Positions 23,700 to 31,277 of a stretch of DNA of 34,806 bases are shown in pieces (position 1 is the stretch's first letter; the number at the start of each line of letters is the position of its first letter). Position numbers and translations under genes: made by a program. The stretch lies in the NCBI GenBank assembly GCA_964556665.1, contig CAZKXU010000027.1:1-34806 (forward strand). The letters run 5' to 3'. This DNA comes from CAZKXU01 sp964556665. GTDB lineage: Bacteria > Bdellovibrionota_C > UBA2361 > CAZKXU01. The notes below the pieces were generated by a model. It had not been told where the DNA came from and ran no database searches. It saw only the letters and a program-made list of their open reading frames with translations.

Positions 23700-25055
23700 A
23701 TGACTCAAAAAATATCGATTATAGGCTACGGCCGTTTTGGCGAACTCTGGGAATCGATCCTACGTCCTGATTTTGAAGTCATAGTATTCGACGAGAACCC
23801 TCAAGCCGTGAGTCGTGCGAAAGAGAACGGTGCAAATGCTGTTTCCATAGAAGATGCGCTTAAGGCAGGAACAATTTTCTATGCTGTGCCGATCTCATCA
23901 TTTGAAGCTGTTTTTAAAGAGCATCTCACTATTTTAAATTCCCGCTCTGATACATACGAAGTTATTGATCTGCTCTCAGTTAAGATTCACCCTAAAAATG
24001 TATTTGAAAGATATCTCCCGGCTAACGCAACCGCCATACTAGCTCATCCGATGTTTGGACCAGATAGTGTAAAATCAGCCGGATTACATGGTCAGAGGAT
24101 CGTTCTTGATCGACTTAATAGTAGTAACGATAGATTTAACTTTTGGAAAAAATATTTCGAAGGTAAGGGTCTTCTCCCGATAGAGATGAGCGCGGAGGAG
24201 CATGATCAAACAGCAGCTAACACTCAGGGATTGGCGCATTATATAGGCCGGATTCTTGGGGAGCTTGATTTTAAGCGAACTCAAATAGACACATTAGGCG
24301 CTGCACAGCTTGCTGCATTAAAGGAGCAGGTGTGCAACGACTCCTGGAGGCTTTTTCTTGATCTACAAGGTTATAATCCATTTACGTTGAAGATGCGTGT
24401 AAAGCTTGGCGAAGCTCAGCAGAAGATATTTAGCAGTTTAATACCTAACCGCATTAATGGAGATAAGCTAGTAGTTGGAATTCAGGGAGGGCGTGGCAGT
24501 TTCAATGAGCAGGCTGCATACCACTATCTTGAACAGGTACGAAAGAAAAACTTTGAACTGTTAAACTTTGAACTGCTCTACCTGCATACCACTGAGCGTG
24601 TATTAAATGCTCTGCATTGCGGAGAGATCGACCGTGGGCAGTTTGCTATGCACAACTCATTAGGCGGCATAGTGCATGAGAGTGTTGCAGCTATGGCGCG
24701 GTATAATTTCCGTATCATTGAGGAGTTTCAAATTAAGATCACTCATAACTTGATGATACGTAATGATGCCACAATTGATGACCTAGAAACAGTAATGGCA
24801 CATCCTCAGGTATTTAAGCAGTGCTCTAATAATATTAAAATAAGATTTCCTAAGTTAAAGCTAGTTAGCGGCGAGGGGGACTTAATAGATCATGCCAAAG
24901 TGGCTGAGCTTCTCAGTAAAAAAGAGCTTCCTAAGCGCATCGGTACTATGGGAAGTTTGGCTATGGCTAAGATCTATGAATTAAACGTAGTCGACACGGA
25001 TCTGCAGGATCTGGCAGAGAACTATACCAGTTTTCTTTGGGTGGAGAGAAGTTAG
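23700..25055 (+). CDS. tyrA: Prephenate/arogenate dehydrogenase fused to a prephenate dehydratase-like domain
   Basis: 451 residues. Part 1 (1-250) is TyrA: IIGYGRFG nucleotide loop (7-14), AHPMFGP (115-121), the active-site pair H168 in SAEEHDQ and H180 in QGLAHYIG. Part 2 (257-450) is a second prephenate dehydratase-type domain: VVGIQGGRGSFNEQAAYHYL, CGEIDRGQFAMHNSLGGIV, and the TRF region as NYTSF (441-445). There is no ACT or chorismate mutase domain. With pheA next door the operon thus holds two dehydratase-like domains, each departing from TRF in a different way. One may be catalytic and the other a sensor, or they may act on different substrates. TyrA fusions with dehydratase exist in some archaea, with other domain orders. 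The start has no good ribosome site. Confidence 0.88.
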   Translation: MTQKISIIGYGRFGELWESILRPDFEVIVFDENPQAVSRAKENGANAVSIEDALKAGTIFYAVPISSFEAVFKEHLTILNSRSDTYEVIDLLSVKIHPKNVFERYLPANATAILAHPMFGPDSVKSAGLHGQRIVLDRLNSSNDRFNFWKKYFEGKGLLPIEMSAEEHDQTAANTQGLAHYIGRILGELDFKRTQIDTLGAAQLAALKEQVCNDSWRLFLDLQGYNPFTLKMRVKLGEAQQKIFSSLIPNRINGDKLVVGIQGGRGSFNEQAAYHYLEQVRKKNFELLNFELLYLHTTERVLNALHCGEIDRGQFAMHNSLGGIVHESVAAMARYNFRIIEEFQIKITHNLMIRNDATIDDLETVMAHPQVFKQCSNNIKIRFPKLKLVSGEGDLIDHAKVAELLSKKELPKRIGTMGSLAMAKIYELNVVDTDLQDLAENYTSFLWVERS

Positions 25056-25063
25056 CATTGCCT

Positions 25064-25183
25064 GCATTTCTCATAAGCCTCCTACTGCGAAGGTTGATCT
25101 GCATGAAATTATACCGGATTTTCAAAAAATCTTTGTCCTTTCAACCGTTTCATCCTTCTCGCCACGGAGTTTATGAGAAATGC
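25064..25183. repeat. 13-bp inverted repeat after tyrA
   Basis: GCATTTCTCATAA (25064-25076) is repeated in reverse complement at 25171-25183, with CCTCC/GGAG just inside, enclosing about 94 nt. It lies in the 294-bp gap after tyrA; nothing else is recognised there except two small hairpins nearer the next gene. Confidence 0.6.
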
Positions 25184-25292
25184 CGGCTAGTAATAGCAAA
25201 GCCTCTAGTGTAATATATTGCCGTCCCACTTTTGCTCTTTACAACCTGCCTAGCGCAGTTCATATGGGTAGCCTGTGTGTTACAGGTTATTA

Positions 25293-25314
25293 TCTCATGC
25301 TTAGTTGCATGAGA
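25293..25314 (+). promoter_or_regulatory. Hairpin in the 5' region of the membrane protein gene
   Basis: TCTCATGC-TTAGTT-GCATGAGA, a perfect 8-bp stem 36 nt before the start codon, preceded by a second small hairpin CCTGT-GTGTT-ACAGG. It could be an operator or an mRNA structure; no known riboswitch is recognised. Confidence 0.45.
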
Positions 25315-25349
25315 CCTTAGGTTGAAAACTAAAAGGGAGGGTCGCTCTC

Positions 25350-26051
25350 ATGAGTACCCAGGCAGCAGATCGTTCTGATCTTGAGGCAGTGACCGTGCAT
25401 CCGAACGCATTCAAGCTGGAGCGGGCGTTGTTAAAGACTGCCGCTCGAGTCTTGATTGTAGTGATCGGCTTCGTGGCGCTATCTATGCTCTATCGCTCGC
25501 ATCCGGGTGCCACGGTGGCAGGTGCGATCGGTATTGCTATGCTCGCTCGTTTGATGGATAACATGCCTGGCAAGTGGGTCGGCTATTCGCTATCACGCGC
25601 GAGCGTTGTCTGGTTAATTGCGCTCTGGATCGGGTCGGGAGACATCTTAGTTGGTTCGATTCTCTTTCTTCCAACTGCCGTGGTCACTCTCCTAGTGATC
25701 GCAATTGTTCTCTTAGATGAGAACTACTTTCTTGCTGATAGATCGGAGAGAAGGCAGTTTCTGCTATTTTTCTCCCTTTTCGTGTCTCTGTCAGGTGTTG
25801 CGGTAGCGTTGTCTCTCAATGGTCCTTTGTGGCACTACCTCCTTGTCGCGATCGGCTGGGGGATGGCCCACAAGGGACTTGGAGCGCTCTCTCACCATGT
25901 GCGACTCTTCTCCAGAAGGCGCGAGAGGTTGGCGGTGAACGTTGATCCAGCTAGTTGCGGTGGCCCCACTCGGGCCGAAGAGTGGGAGCTGTACTGGGGA
26001 TTATTTGGTTATTTCCTTAAGTACCTTGATAAAAAGCCAAGGTCAACTTAA
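25350..26051 (+). CDS. Predicted inner-membrane protein, 233 residues
   Basis: I do not recognise the family. A hydrophilic first 25 residues are followed by hydrophobic segments at about 30-47, 53-68, 83-97, 100-122, 136-155 and 160-172, with positive clusters RRER and DKKPR near the C-terminus. The ATG has a strong GGGAGG ribosome site. The gene is visibly richer in GC than its neighbours and uses more GCG, CTC and CGC codons, which hints at acquisition from elsewhere. It is followed by a very strong hairpin. A C-terminal amphipathic segment EEWELYWGLFGYFLKYLDKK ends it. It appears to be a single-gene unit with its own 5' and 3' structures. Confidence 0.8.
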   Translation: MSTQAADRSDLEAVTVHPNAFKLERALLKTAARVLIVVIGFVALSMLYRSHPGATVAGAIGIAMLARLMDNMPGKWVGYSLSRASVVWLIALWIGSGDILVGSILFLPTAVVTLLVIAIVLLDENYFLADRSERRQFLLFFSLFVSLSGVAVALSLNGPLWHYLLVAIGWGMAHKGLGALSHHVRLFSRRRERLAVNVDPASCGGPTRAEEWELYWGLFGYFLKYLDKKPRST

Positions 26052-26060
26052 GTGAAGCGG

Positions 26061-26100
26061 TGGGGGTGGTCTACACCTTGAGCAAGGTGGACCACCCCCA
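26061..26100 (+). terminator. Strong hairpin after the membrane protein gene
   Basis: TGGGGGTGGT at one end pairs with ACCACCCCCA at the other, with further pairing inside (CACCTT/AAGGTG) around a short loop. There is no T-tract, so it could be a terminator of another type or an mRNA-stabilising end. Confidence 0.65.
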
Positions 26101-26259
26101 TGGCGACAAGTGAAGGTGTGCCTACTGGTTTAGCACACACAGGCCCCTTCCTTAACTTTAACTGCTAGATTGTCATTTGTTCGAAGCAAAAAAATAAAGA
26201 TAATAAAGATAGACACCCATAATATAATTCCTTGAGTTATTTTGTCCGTGAAAAGGTTG

Positions 26260-26282
26260 TCTCAGAGACATCGTGAAAAGCG
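26260..26282. repeat. Left 23-bp inverted repeat flanking the orphan antitoxin
   Basis: TCTCAGAGACATCGTGAAAA and onward; it matches the reverse complement of 26685-26707 at 21 of 23 positions. Similarity stops abruptly on both sides. Confidence 0.75.
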
Positions 26283-26318
26283 CTACCAAATATTAGTCCT
26301 AAGATATGATTTTAAATT

Positions 26319-26540
26319 TTACAATTCGCCCCACTCAGCTTTACCCATATACCCCGCGGCACGTGCCTCGTGTTGAAATTCCACTAAGTCTTCAAACATT
26401 CTTGCGTTTACTAACACCATAAATTTATTCCCTTTTTGAGTAATAAGTATGGCCTCATAATTATTAAGTAAGCGCTTAGCGATAGATTTGAATCCTCTAA
26501 TTAACTTGGTGCTAGTAACAATTTGTTCAGTTTTAAACAT
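26319..26540 (-). CDS. Phd/YefM-like antitoxin (orphan)
   Basis: 73 residues from the ATG at 26540, which has AGGAGA upstream; an in-frame ATG at 26573 has none. TSTKLIRGFKSIAKRLLNNYEAILITQKGNKFMVLVNARMFEDLVEFQ follows the Phd/YefM pattern: an S-x-L-R-x-N-like N-terminal helix, a strand giving ILITQKGKxxMVLV, and an acidic toxin-binding tail. Such antitoxins bind DNA and neutralise RelE/YoeB or Doc-type toxins. No toxin partner follows or precedes it on its strand; the nearest toxin belongs to another family and has its own antitoxin. It sits between inverted repeats, so it may have been carried in as a cassette. Confidence 0.72.
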   Translation of the reverse strand: MFKTEQIVTSTKLIRGFKSIAKRLLNNYEAILITQKGNKFMVLVNARMFEDLVEFQHEARAAGYMGKAEWGEL

Positions 26541-26684
26541 AAGCTTTCTCCTAAAGACATGATTAAAATACACCCTATAATATGATATTCGATAAATTAT
26601 CGTAAAAGTTTCTTCTGTACTTATTTCCTAACTAATTGCTTTTACTTAAGTTTATATATGTATTTAAATATGCTCGTAATTCCT

Positions 26685-26707
26685 CGCTTTTCACGCGGTC
26701 TCTGAGA
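26685..26707. repeat. Right 23-bp inverted repeat flanking the orphan antitoxin
   Basis: CGCTTTTCACGCGGTCTCTG and onward, the inverted partner of 26260-26282. A perfect 13-bp tandem duplication (GAAAACTATTTAG twice, 26706-26731) starts at its outer edge. Confidence 0.75.
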
Positions 26708-26766
26708 AAACTATTTAGGAAAACTATTTAGGGTTAAGAGTTTGGGTTTCCTGAAAGACTTGCTAC

Positions 26767-26796
26767 TTGACAAATATATCGGATCCGAGATACTAT
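26767..26796 (+). promoter_or_regulatory. Promoter of the HigBA-type operon, leaderless geometry
   Basis: TTGACA (26767-26772), 18 nt, TACTAT (26791-26796), then 7 nt to an ATG at 26804. The upstream ATG at 26795 overlaps the -10 box and so could not be translated from this promoter. Confidence 0.65.
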
Positions 26797-26803
26797 GCAG
26801 TTA

Positions 26804-27148
26804 ATGGATTATAAGCCACTATTACTCTTAAGCGGAAAAATTAAATCTCCTCCTTTCTCAGACGAATCAAGACGGAGAGCCGGTTTCTTGCTTCGCATAT
26901 TACAAAGAGGTGACCTGCTATCTATGCCTGACTCTCGACCAATGCCAAGTATTGGTTCAAGGTGTCACGAGATTCGTGTCGTAGATGCAGGAGCGCAAGT
27001 TACATGGAGGATAGTGTACCGGATTGATCCGAATTTTATAGTTATTGCCGACATTTTTGCAAAGAAAACACAAAAAACGCCAGACGAAGTAATTTGGAGA
27101 TGTAAAGCAAGGTTTAAACGATATGATCAAGACAGGAGACAAATATGA
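26804..27148 (+). CDS. HigB-type toxin (RelE superfamily, phage Gp49-like)
   Basis: Probable ribosome-dependent mRNA endonuclease. GSRCHEIRVVDAGAQVTWRIVYRIDPNFIVIADIFAKKTQKTP is the typical Gp49/HigB core: an ELR-like strand, WRIxYR, a strand with IVIxDxFxKKTxKTP, then the C-terminal basic helix CKARFKRYDQD. I chose the ATG at 26804 (114 residues) because the promoter -10 box covers the ATG at 26795. The stop overlaps the antitoxin start as ATGA, the toxin-first order of higBA loci. Certainty of family is good; the exact name is not. Confidence 0.85.
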   Translation: MDYKPLLLLSGKIKSPPFSDESRRRAGFLLRILQRGDLLSMPDSRPMPSIGSRCHEIRVVDAGAQVTWRIVYRIDPNFIVIADIFAKKTQKTPDEVIWRCKARFKRYDQDRRQI

Positions 27149-27468
27149 GAAAAGCAAAGCTAGATAAACTAGAAAAAATGGGGTACAAAATCACTGATGC
27201 CCAAAAGTTTCTTAATCTTTCCGATGAGGAGATGGCTATTATTGATTTAAAGATCAATCTTATTCAAAAACTTAAAGAAGTGAGAAAAGCTAATGGCGTT
27301 ACTCAAAAGCAGCTTGCAAAGCTAATGAAATCGAGCCAGTCACGGATTGCTATGTTGGAAGGTGGATCCTCGGACGTAAGCTTAGAATTGATCTGTAAGG
27401 CACTTTTCGCGTTGGGGATTTTGCCTAGAGAGCTCGGGAAGACCATTTCTTCTCGGAGGGCTGCTTGA
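27145..27468 (+). CDS. HigA-type antitoxin, XRE helix-turn-helix
   Basis: 107 residues. The centre is a Cro/C1-type helix-turn-helix: LIQKLKEVRKANGVTQKQLAKLMKSSQSRIAMLEGGSSDVSLELICKALFALG. The N-terminal segment (MRKAKLDKLEKMGYKITDAQKFLNLSDEE) is typical of antitoxins paired with Gp49-like toxins and probably makes the toxin contact. It would neutralise the upstream toxin and repress the shared promoter. Overlaps the toxin gene by 4 nt. The C-terminus ends with a basic SSRRAA tail. Confidence 0.88.
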   Translation: MRKAKLDKLEKMGYKITDAQKFLNLSDEEMAIIDLKINLIQKLKEVRKANGVTQKQLAKLMKSSQSRIAMLEGGSSDVSLELICKALFALGILPRELGKTISSRRAA

Positions 27469-27503
27469 TTTTTATATGATGAAACAGGCACTGTACGATT
27501 AAA

Positions 27504-27698
27504 TTGCAACTAGTGCTCCTCCAAATGGTTGAGAAAGAGGTTATGCTTGCATATACGGCGTACGATCTACTCAGGCACATAATCGCAATATCTGCAGCCA
27601 CTCACAAAATAGAGCCTCGCCGCATTAGTTTTAACCTAAATCCGGCAGTTGCCGGATTTAGCTTAAACAGCGTAGTAGCGCACTGTCTGCTCTCATAA
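27504..27698 (+). pseudogene. Remnant of an IS4-type transposase C-terminus
   Basis: Only the end of a DDE transposase is left. VEKEVMLAYTAYDLLRHIIAISAATHKIEPRRISFNL matches the C-terminal pattern of IS4-family enzymes (AYNLIRxxMxxAAxxxxxxPRxxSF). The catalytic core is missing and the frame ends soon after, with no inverted repeats in view. It shows a past insertion next to the toxin-antitoxin genes. Confidence 0.6.
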
Positions 27699-27704
27699 AT
27701 TTTC

Positions 27705-28727
27705 TCACTTAATAAACTCAACGCAACGTTTATTCAAAGAGCAGGGGATTGACTTACTTACGCTAAATTTATCTTTAGTGTTTACTAAGTACCAAAAATC
27801 ATTCTTAGCAGGTGGCGAAAAACTATTGTCTATCACAAATGCCTTACTATAGCTCTCGGCCATGCTTGCGTTGTTACTTATTACCACACTTTGAGCCTCT
27901 GTTTTTATAGGTGACCTTGAACGCGGGTCTATTATATGACCAAAACGTTCTCCGTTTACCATCTTATACTGCCCAAGACTGTCTGAAGCTGATAGCGCTA
28001 AATCTCTGATCAATACCTCTCCTAAGATCTTTCCATTATTAAAACGTAAAACTAACCTCCAGGGCTTGCCATCTGGTGCCTCTCCAAGTGCATAGCTTGA
28101 GCTATGTCCAAAATGAATTAGAGCAGACTTTACACCAGCCTCTTGTAAGTATTGTACCACCGCATCAACTGCATACCCTTTTCCAATACCACCACTATCA
28201 AGTTCTAAAGGTGTACATCTGCTAAAAAGTTCATTTTTATTATTTAATTTGGGCCAGACGTTAAGGCATCTTGCAGCTTGTGCAATTTGTGCTTGATTAG
28301 GCACTGTGCCCTCGCTTAGGGTAGTATTCCATAATACAGCAAGAGCCCTGATAGCAGGGTTGAATAAACCCTTACTTTCAACTACATATTGGTGTGACTG
28401 ATCTAGAAATCTGATTAATTCCTTACTGGGCTGCTTTAAATGCTGATCATGATTAAAGCGTGAGAGCTCACTTTCCAGTTGATAATTACTGATTATTTTT
28501 TCAATATCAGAAACAATCTTTGCAGAGTTCTCTATCTGAGATCTTATTTTTTCAGCATTTGATCCAGAGATTGTAATCTCAAGATTTGTGCCCATTAGGT
28601 AACGCACCTCTTTTAACGTGACTACTTTATCTGCTGCAAAGCAGGGGAATAAAAATAATGCGACTGTAGAAATTAGTAGAGTAATTATATTTCTAATGTG
28701 TACGGGTGCTGGATTCAGTATAGGCAC
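27705..28727 (-). CDS. apbE: ApbE-type FAD:protein FMN transferase
   Basis: Attaches FMN through a phosphoester bond to Thr or Ser in target proteins on the outer side of the inner membrane. A signal-type hydrophobic segment (about 12-30, ending FAAD) exports it. Landmarks: RYLMGTNLEITI at 42, FNPAIRAL, LDSGGIGKGYAVDAVVQYL (FAD binding), ALIHFGHSSSYALG, and the C-terminal HIIDPRSRSPIKTEAQSVVISNNASMAESYSKAFVI. At 340 residues it is full length. The GTG start has AAGGAC upstream and overlaps the end of the membrane-protein gene by 35 nt. The FMN-binding protein two genes upstream is the obvious substrate. Confidence 0.93.
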   Translation of the reverse strand: MPILNPAPVHIRNIITLLISTVALFLFPCFAADKVVTLKEVRYLMGTNLEITISGSNAEKIRSQIENSAKIVSDIEKIISNYQLESELSRFNHDQHLKQPSKELIRFLDQSHQYVVESKGLFNPAIRALAVLWNTTLSEGTVPNQAQIAQAARCLNVWPKLNNKNELFSRCTPLELDSGGIGKGYAVDAVVQYLQEAGVKSALIHFGHSSSYALGEAPDGKPWRLVLRFNNGKILGEVLIRDLALSASDSLGQYKMVNGERFGHIIDPRSRSPIKTEAQSVVISNNASMAESYSKAFVIDNSFSPPAKNDFWYLVNTKDKFSVSKSIPCSLNKRCVEFIK

Positions 28728-29205
28728 TTGGCTGTCCTTTTATCAGTGCAATTAATACAAAAATAATCAGAAGCAATAAGGTTAGTTGTAAAACTATAAA
28801 CGAAGCAAGTTTTAGATATGCAAATAACGGATCAAGGTAGCGTATTAACCAGCCAGAAAGCTCATCTAAGAAAGCTGAACTAAAGGCACTTAGGATAAAT
28901 AAAGATTTCGCCCTGATACTAATCGGCACGAAAAGTATTAGGTGGGTCATAGTAAGCATTAAAATTCCCATTGCAAAAAGATGGAAATGACTTACTTCAA
29001 CCAGTCCCTGAAAACTTCTTGGTTGCATGTAGCGCTCAGGCGAGCCACGATAATATGCGGCCACGCCGTCTACAGAAAACCCCATCTTATATGTAAACAG
29101 AGCAAGGTTAGTAAGCCAAAAAAAGGAGATATAAATCAGAAAAAAAATCACAATCATTTTTAATAGATGATTGCGTGTCCACTCCCCAGTAATTACAAAT
29201 CTCAA
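28693..29205 (-). CDS. Four-helix membrane protein with histidine-rich second helix
   Basis: 170 residues; no family recognised. Hydrophobic segments: about 16-38, 73-95, 100-117 and 130-157. The loop after helix 1 holds an SPERYMQPRSFQGLVE segment. Helix 2 reads HFHLFAMGILMLTMTHL, with H73, H75 and H88; H75 and H88 are 13 apart, a spacing used for haem ligands in some cytochromes b, so a haem or quinone role is possible but unproven. TTG start overlaps the FMN-binding protein's stop (TTGA), and its end overlaps apbE, so all three are translationally coupled. It may pass electrons between the quinone pool and the FMN-binding protein. Confidence 0.72.
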   Translation of the reverse strand: MRFVITGEWTRNHLLKMIVIFFLIYISFFWLTNLALFTYKMGFSVDGVAAYYRGSPERYMQPRSFQGLVEVSHFHLFAMGILMLTMTHLILFVPISIRAKSLFILSAFSSAFLDELSGWLIRYLDPLFAYLKLASFIVLQLTLLLLIIFVLIALIKGQPSAYTESSTRTH

Positions 29206-29801
29206 GGCTGACTCCCGATTAAAACTTTAAATTGAGCTGCAATGCGTCGAACGCCTGCAGCAATACTGTTGCTGCTTAAGGTTGAGCCAACTATGCCAGC
29301 GATATTATCGCCAACCTTAGCAGTTGTTGGATCAGTTAAATTATTAAACTGTAATAGCCACTTAGCGGGTGTAATATACTCTGCTGGCTCATAAAAAGCG
29401 AGTATGACAGTTTTCTCTATGCGCCCATCGGCTGATAGTACCACCATATAAGTTTGATAATGTGTGCGAACTAGAACAGATTCAATCGCAGCATATCCAA
29501 GGATCTGGTCTTCTATTTTACCGATATAAAATCCCACTAAAGATGACTCCTGTGGTGCCTGAGCAAGTTTTTCTATTTTAAGTTTGAGTTCGTGATCTAG
29601 AATATAAGTTTTATGCTCTACCTCGGTGTTCTCAGGGAATGCGACCTTGAGAGCTTCCTCCTGTGAGAGATACACCTCTGCATTTGCAAGACTTAGGTAA
29701 TTGCCAGTTAGAGTAAGGATAATAGGCAACAGGAGCAATCGAATGATTGCCCCTGTTAATCTAACACTAAAATGCAAATCCAACACCAAGGTCAATTTCA
29801 T
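29202..29801 (-). CDS. Exported FMN-binding domain protein
   Basis: About 200 residues with an N-terminal export segment (LLLLPIILTLTGNYLSLANA). The rest matches the FMN-binding domain found in NqrC, RnfG and NosR: ILGYAAIESVLVRTHYQTYMVVLSADGRIEKTVILAFYEP and, near the end, KVGDNIAGIVGSTLSSNSIAAGVRR. GSTLSS is the likely flavinylation motif (usual form S-G-A-T-x-S/T), modified by ApbE. The start is uncertain: ATG 29831 or 29801 overlap the porin gene, while TTG 29738 would give a short signal peptide and no overlap. It is the likely carrier of an extracytoplasmic electron-transfer chain. Confidence 0.82.
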   Translation of the reverse strand: MKLTLVLDLHFSVRLTGAIIRLLLLPIILTLTGNYLSLANAEVYLSQEEALKVAFPENTEVEHKTYILDHELKLKIEKLAQAPQESSLVGFYIGKIEDQILGYAAIESVLVRTHYQTYMVVLSADGRIEKTVILAFYEPAEYITPAKWLLQFNNLTDPTTAKVGDNIAGIVGSTLSSNSIAAGVRRIAAQFKVLIGSQP

Positions 29802-31116
29802 CAGCTGATTTTGTACTACCATTCGTCTCAATATCTCTATATTCTAATTTGAGCACGACATTATTGATTGGTTTATAACTTAAGCCATAGGAGTAAGCCT
29901 GTCTATCTCGTGATTCATCCGCAGTAAATCCAGAGGCAACCCGAGCATGTGTATCATATGCTTCGTACCGAAAAAAGGGTGCAAGATACTGTTCACCTGA
30001 GCTAATATGGGGCATAATATTATATGCTGCTTCGCCATACCAACCTTCAAATCTTTCACCGATAACCTGGTTAAGAGCAGTGCTTAGTTCGCCAGCGTCA
30101 TCAATCTGACCCCAGGCCCCAAGGAGGCGTAACTCAAGATTATCTATCTTCCACTGTGCATGTGCATCAGTGATTGTAGTTCTTACAGAGAGGTTCTCCC
30201 CATTAAAGAGATCATCCTGGCCTGAGTCACCGACCCAAAATGAGCCACCGAACTGTAGCCCCTTAGCCCAATCAGGTGTATAGTCTACGCGCCCGGTCCA
30301 GGCAACATCCTCAAATATGGCGCGGTTTCCTTTTTGTCGTCCATCGCGGATGCCATTTGCAGTAAAGCGTGAGGCGCGCAAACCGTTCAATAGATATGTG
30401 CGGTATTCTAGTTTTCCAGCAGCATCATATTCCCCAAAAAATCCAAAGCCATTTTCACGCCAGGTCGATGGCAGTATCGTCTGTTCAACCTCTGGTCGAC
30501 GTACACCATGATAGGTTGTAGGCTCATGCATTTCATTAATAAATCCCATAGGAACAAGGATTAGTCCAACGCGGGAATTAAAATTTTCTGTATGTAGAAA
30601 ATCTAAATAGGCAAATTCAACAGAGACTTCACCTTCCTCTGTGCCCTTATCGCCACCAGTAGCGCCAGTAGTGCCGTGCTCAAACTCAACTTCGGAATTA
30701 AAGACGATAGAGTCTGAAAATTTGTAACCAAGGTATCCGACCAAACGTAAAAAATCAGCCTGATCTTTCTTAGTACCCTCATCATTAATATAATTTCTAT
30801 ATAATCCTTCTCCGTAGCCTCCAATCGAGAGTCCATTTTTAATCTGATATACACCTGAGGCTGCTGGTCCCATGCCCCATCTGCTTTTTAGATCTGCCTT
30901 TTCAGGAATAAAGCCTGAAATTTTAGTGCGTTGTAATTCATCCGCCAGTAGTTCGGTTTGTTTAATGGCTTTTGTGATCTCTGCTGCCTGCTTTTTCTCT
31001 AAAGCATCAAGACGACGGCGAAGTTCAGCGATCTCCTGCTTGTCATCAGCAAATGCTAGAGCGGGTGCCATTAATAAAATTAGGCTTAATGCGAGTAACT
31101 TGTCCAAAATCTTCAT
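29767..31116 (-). CDS. Outer-membrane beta-barrel protein, porin-like
   Basis: 449 residues. A clear signal peptide ends PALAFA at 23, followed by a short coiled coil (DKQEIAELRRRLDALEKKQAAEI) as in OprO/OprP-type and other trimeric porins. The rest is a chain of amphipathic strands rich in Tyr, Trp and Gly (GGYGEGLYRNY, RVGLILVPMGFINEM, YSYGLSYKPINNVVLKLEYRDI) ending with F, the barrel-assembly signal. FGGSFWVGDSGQDDLFNG and similar loops are acidic. The substrate is unknown. It is first in an operon with the FMN-binding protein, membrane protein and apbE, which suggests that the barrel brings in an electron acceptor or a ligand for it. Confidence 0.85.
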   Translation of the reverse strand: MKILDKLLALSLILLMAPALAFADDKQEIAELRRRLDALEKKQAAEITKAIKQTELLADELQRTKISGFIPEKADLKSRWGMGPAASGVYQIKNGLSIGGYGEGLYRNYINDEGTKKDQADFLRLVGYLGYKFSDSIVFNSEVEFEHGTTGATGGDKGTEEGEVSVEFAYLDFLHTENFNSRVGLILVPMGFINEMHEPTTYHGVRRPEVEQTILPSTWRENGFGFFGEYDAAGKLEYRTYLLNGLRASRFTANGIRDGRQKGNRAIFEDVAWTGRVDYTPDWAKGLQFGGSFWVGDSGQDDLFNGENLSVRTTITDAHAQWKIDNLELRLLGAWGQIDDAGELSTALNQVIGERFEGWYGEAAYNIMPHISSGEQYLAPFFRYEAYDTHARVASGFTADESRDRQAYSYGLSYKPINNVVLKLEYRDIETNGSTKSADEIDLGVGFAF

Positions 31117-31277
31117 AATTTTTTATTTAAGTTATTAAAATCCTTAAACTAAATGGCATGCTATACCAAGCAGTTAATAGGTATTACTATAATTTGTTAC
31201 TTATATGCTGATAGTAGAATATATGTCAATAGAGGTTGTCGCGGCTAATTTAGCTCCGAACGGTATTCTGTCACTTG

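Noticed and set aside
26541..26573. Longer start for the Phd-like antitoxin
   Set aside because: The upstream ATG has no ribosome site, and the family pattern begins at the ATG at 26540, which has AGGAGA.
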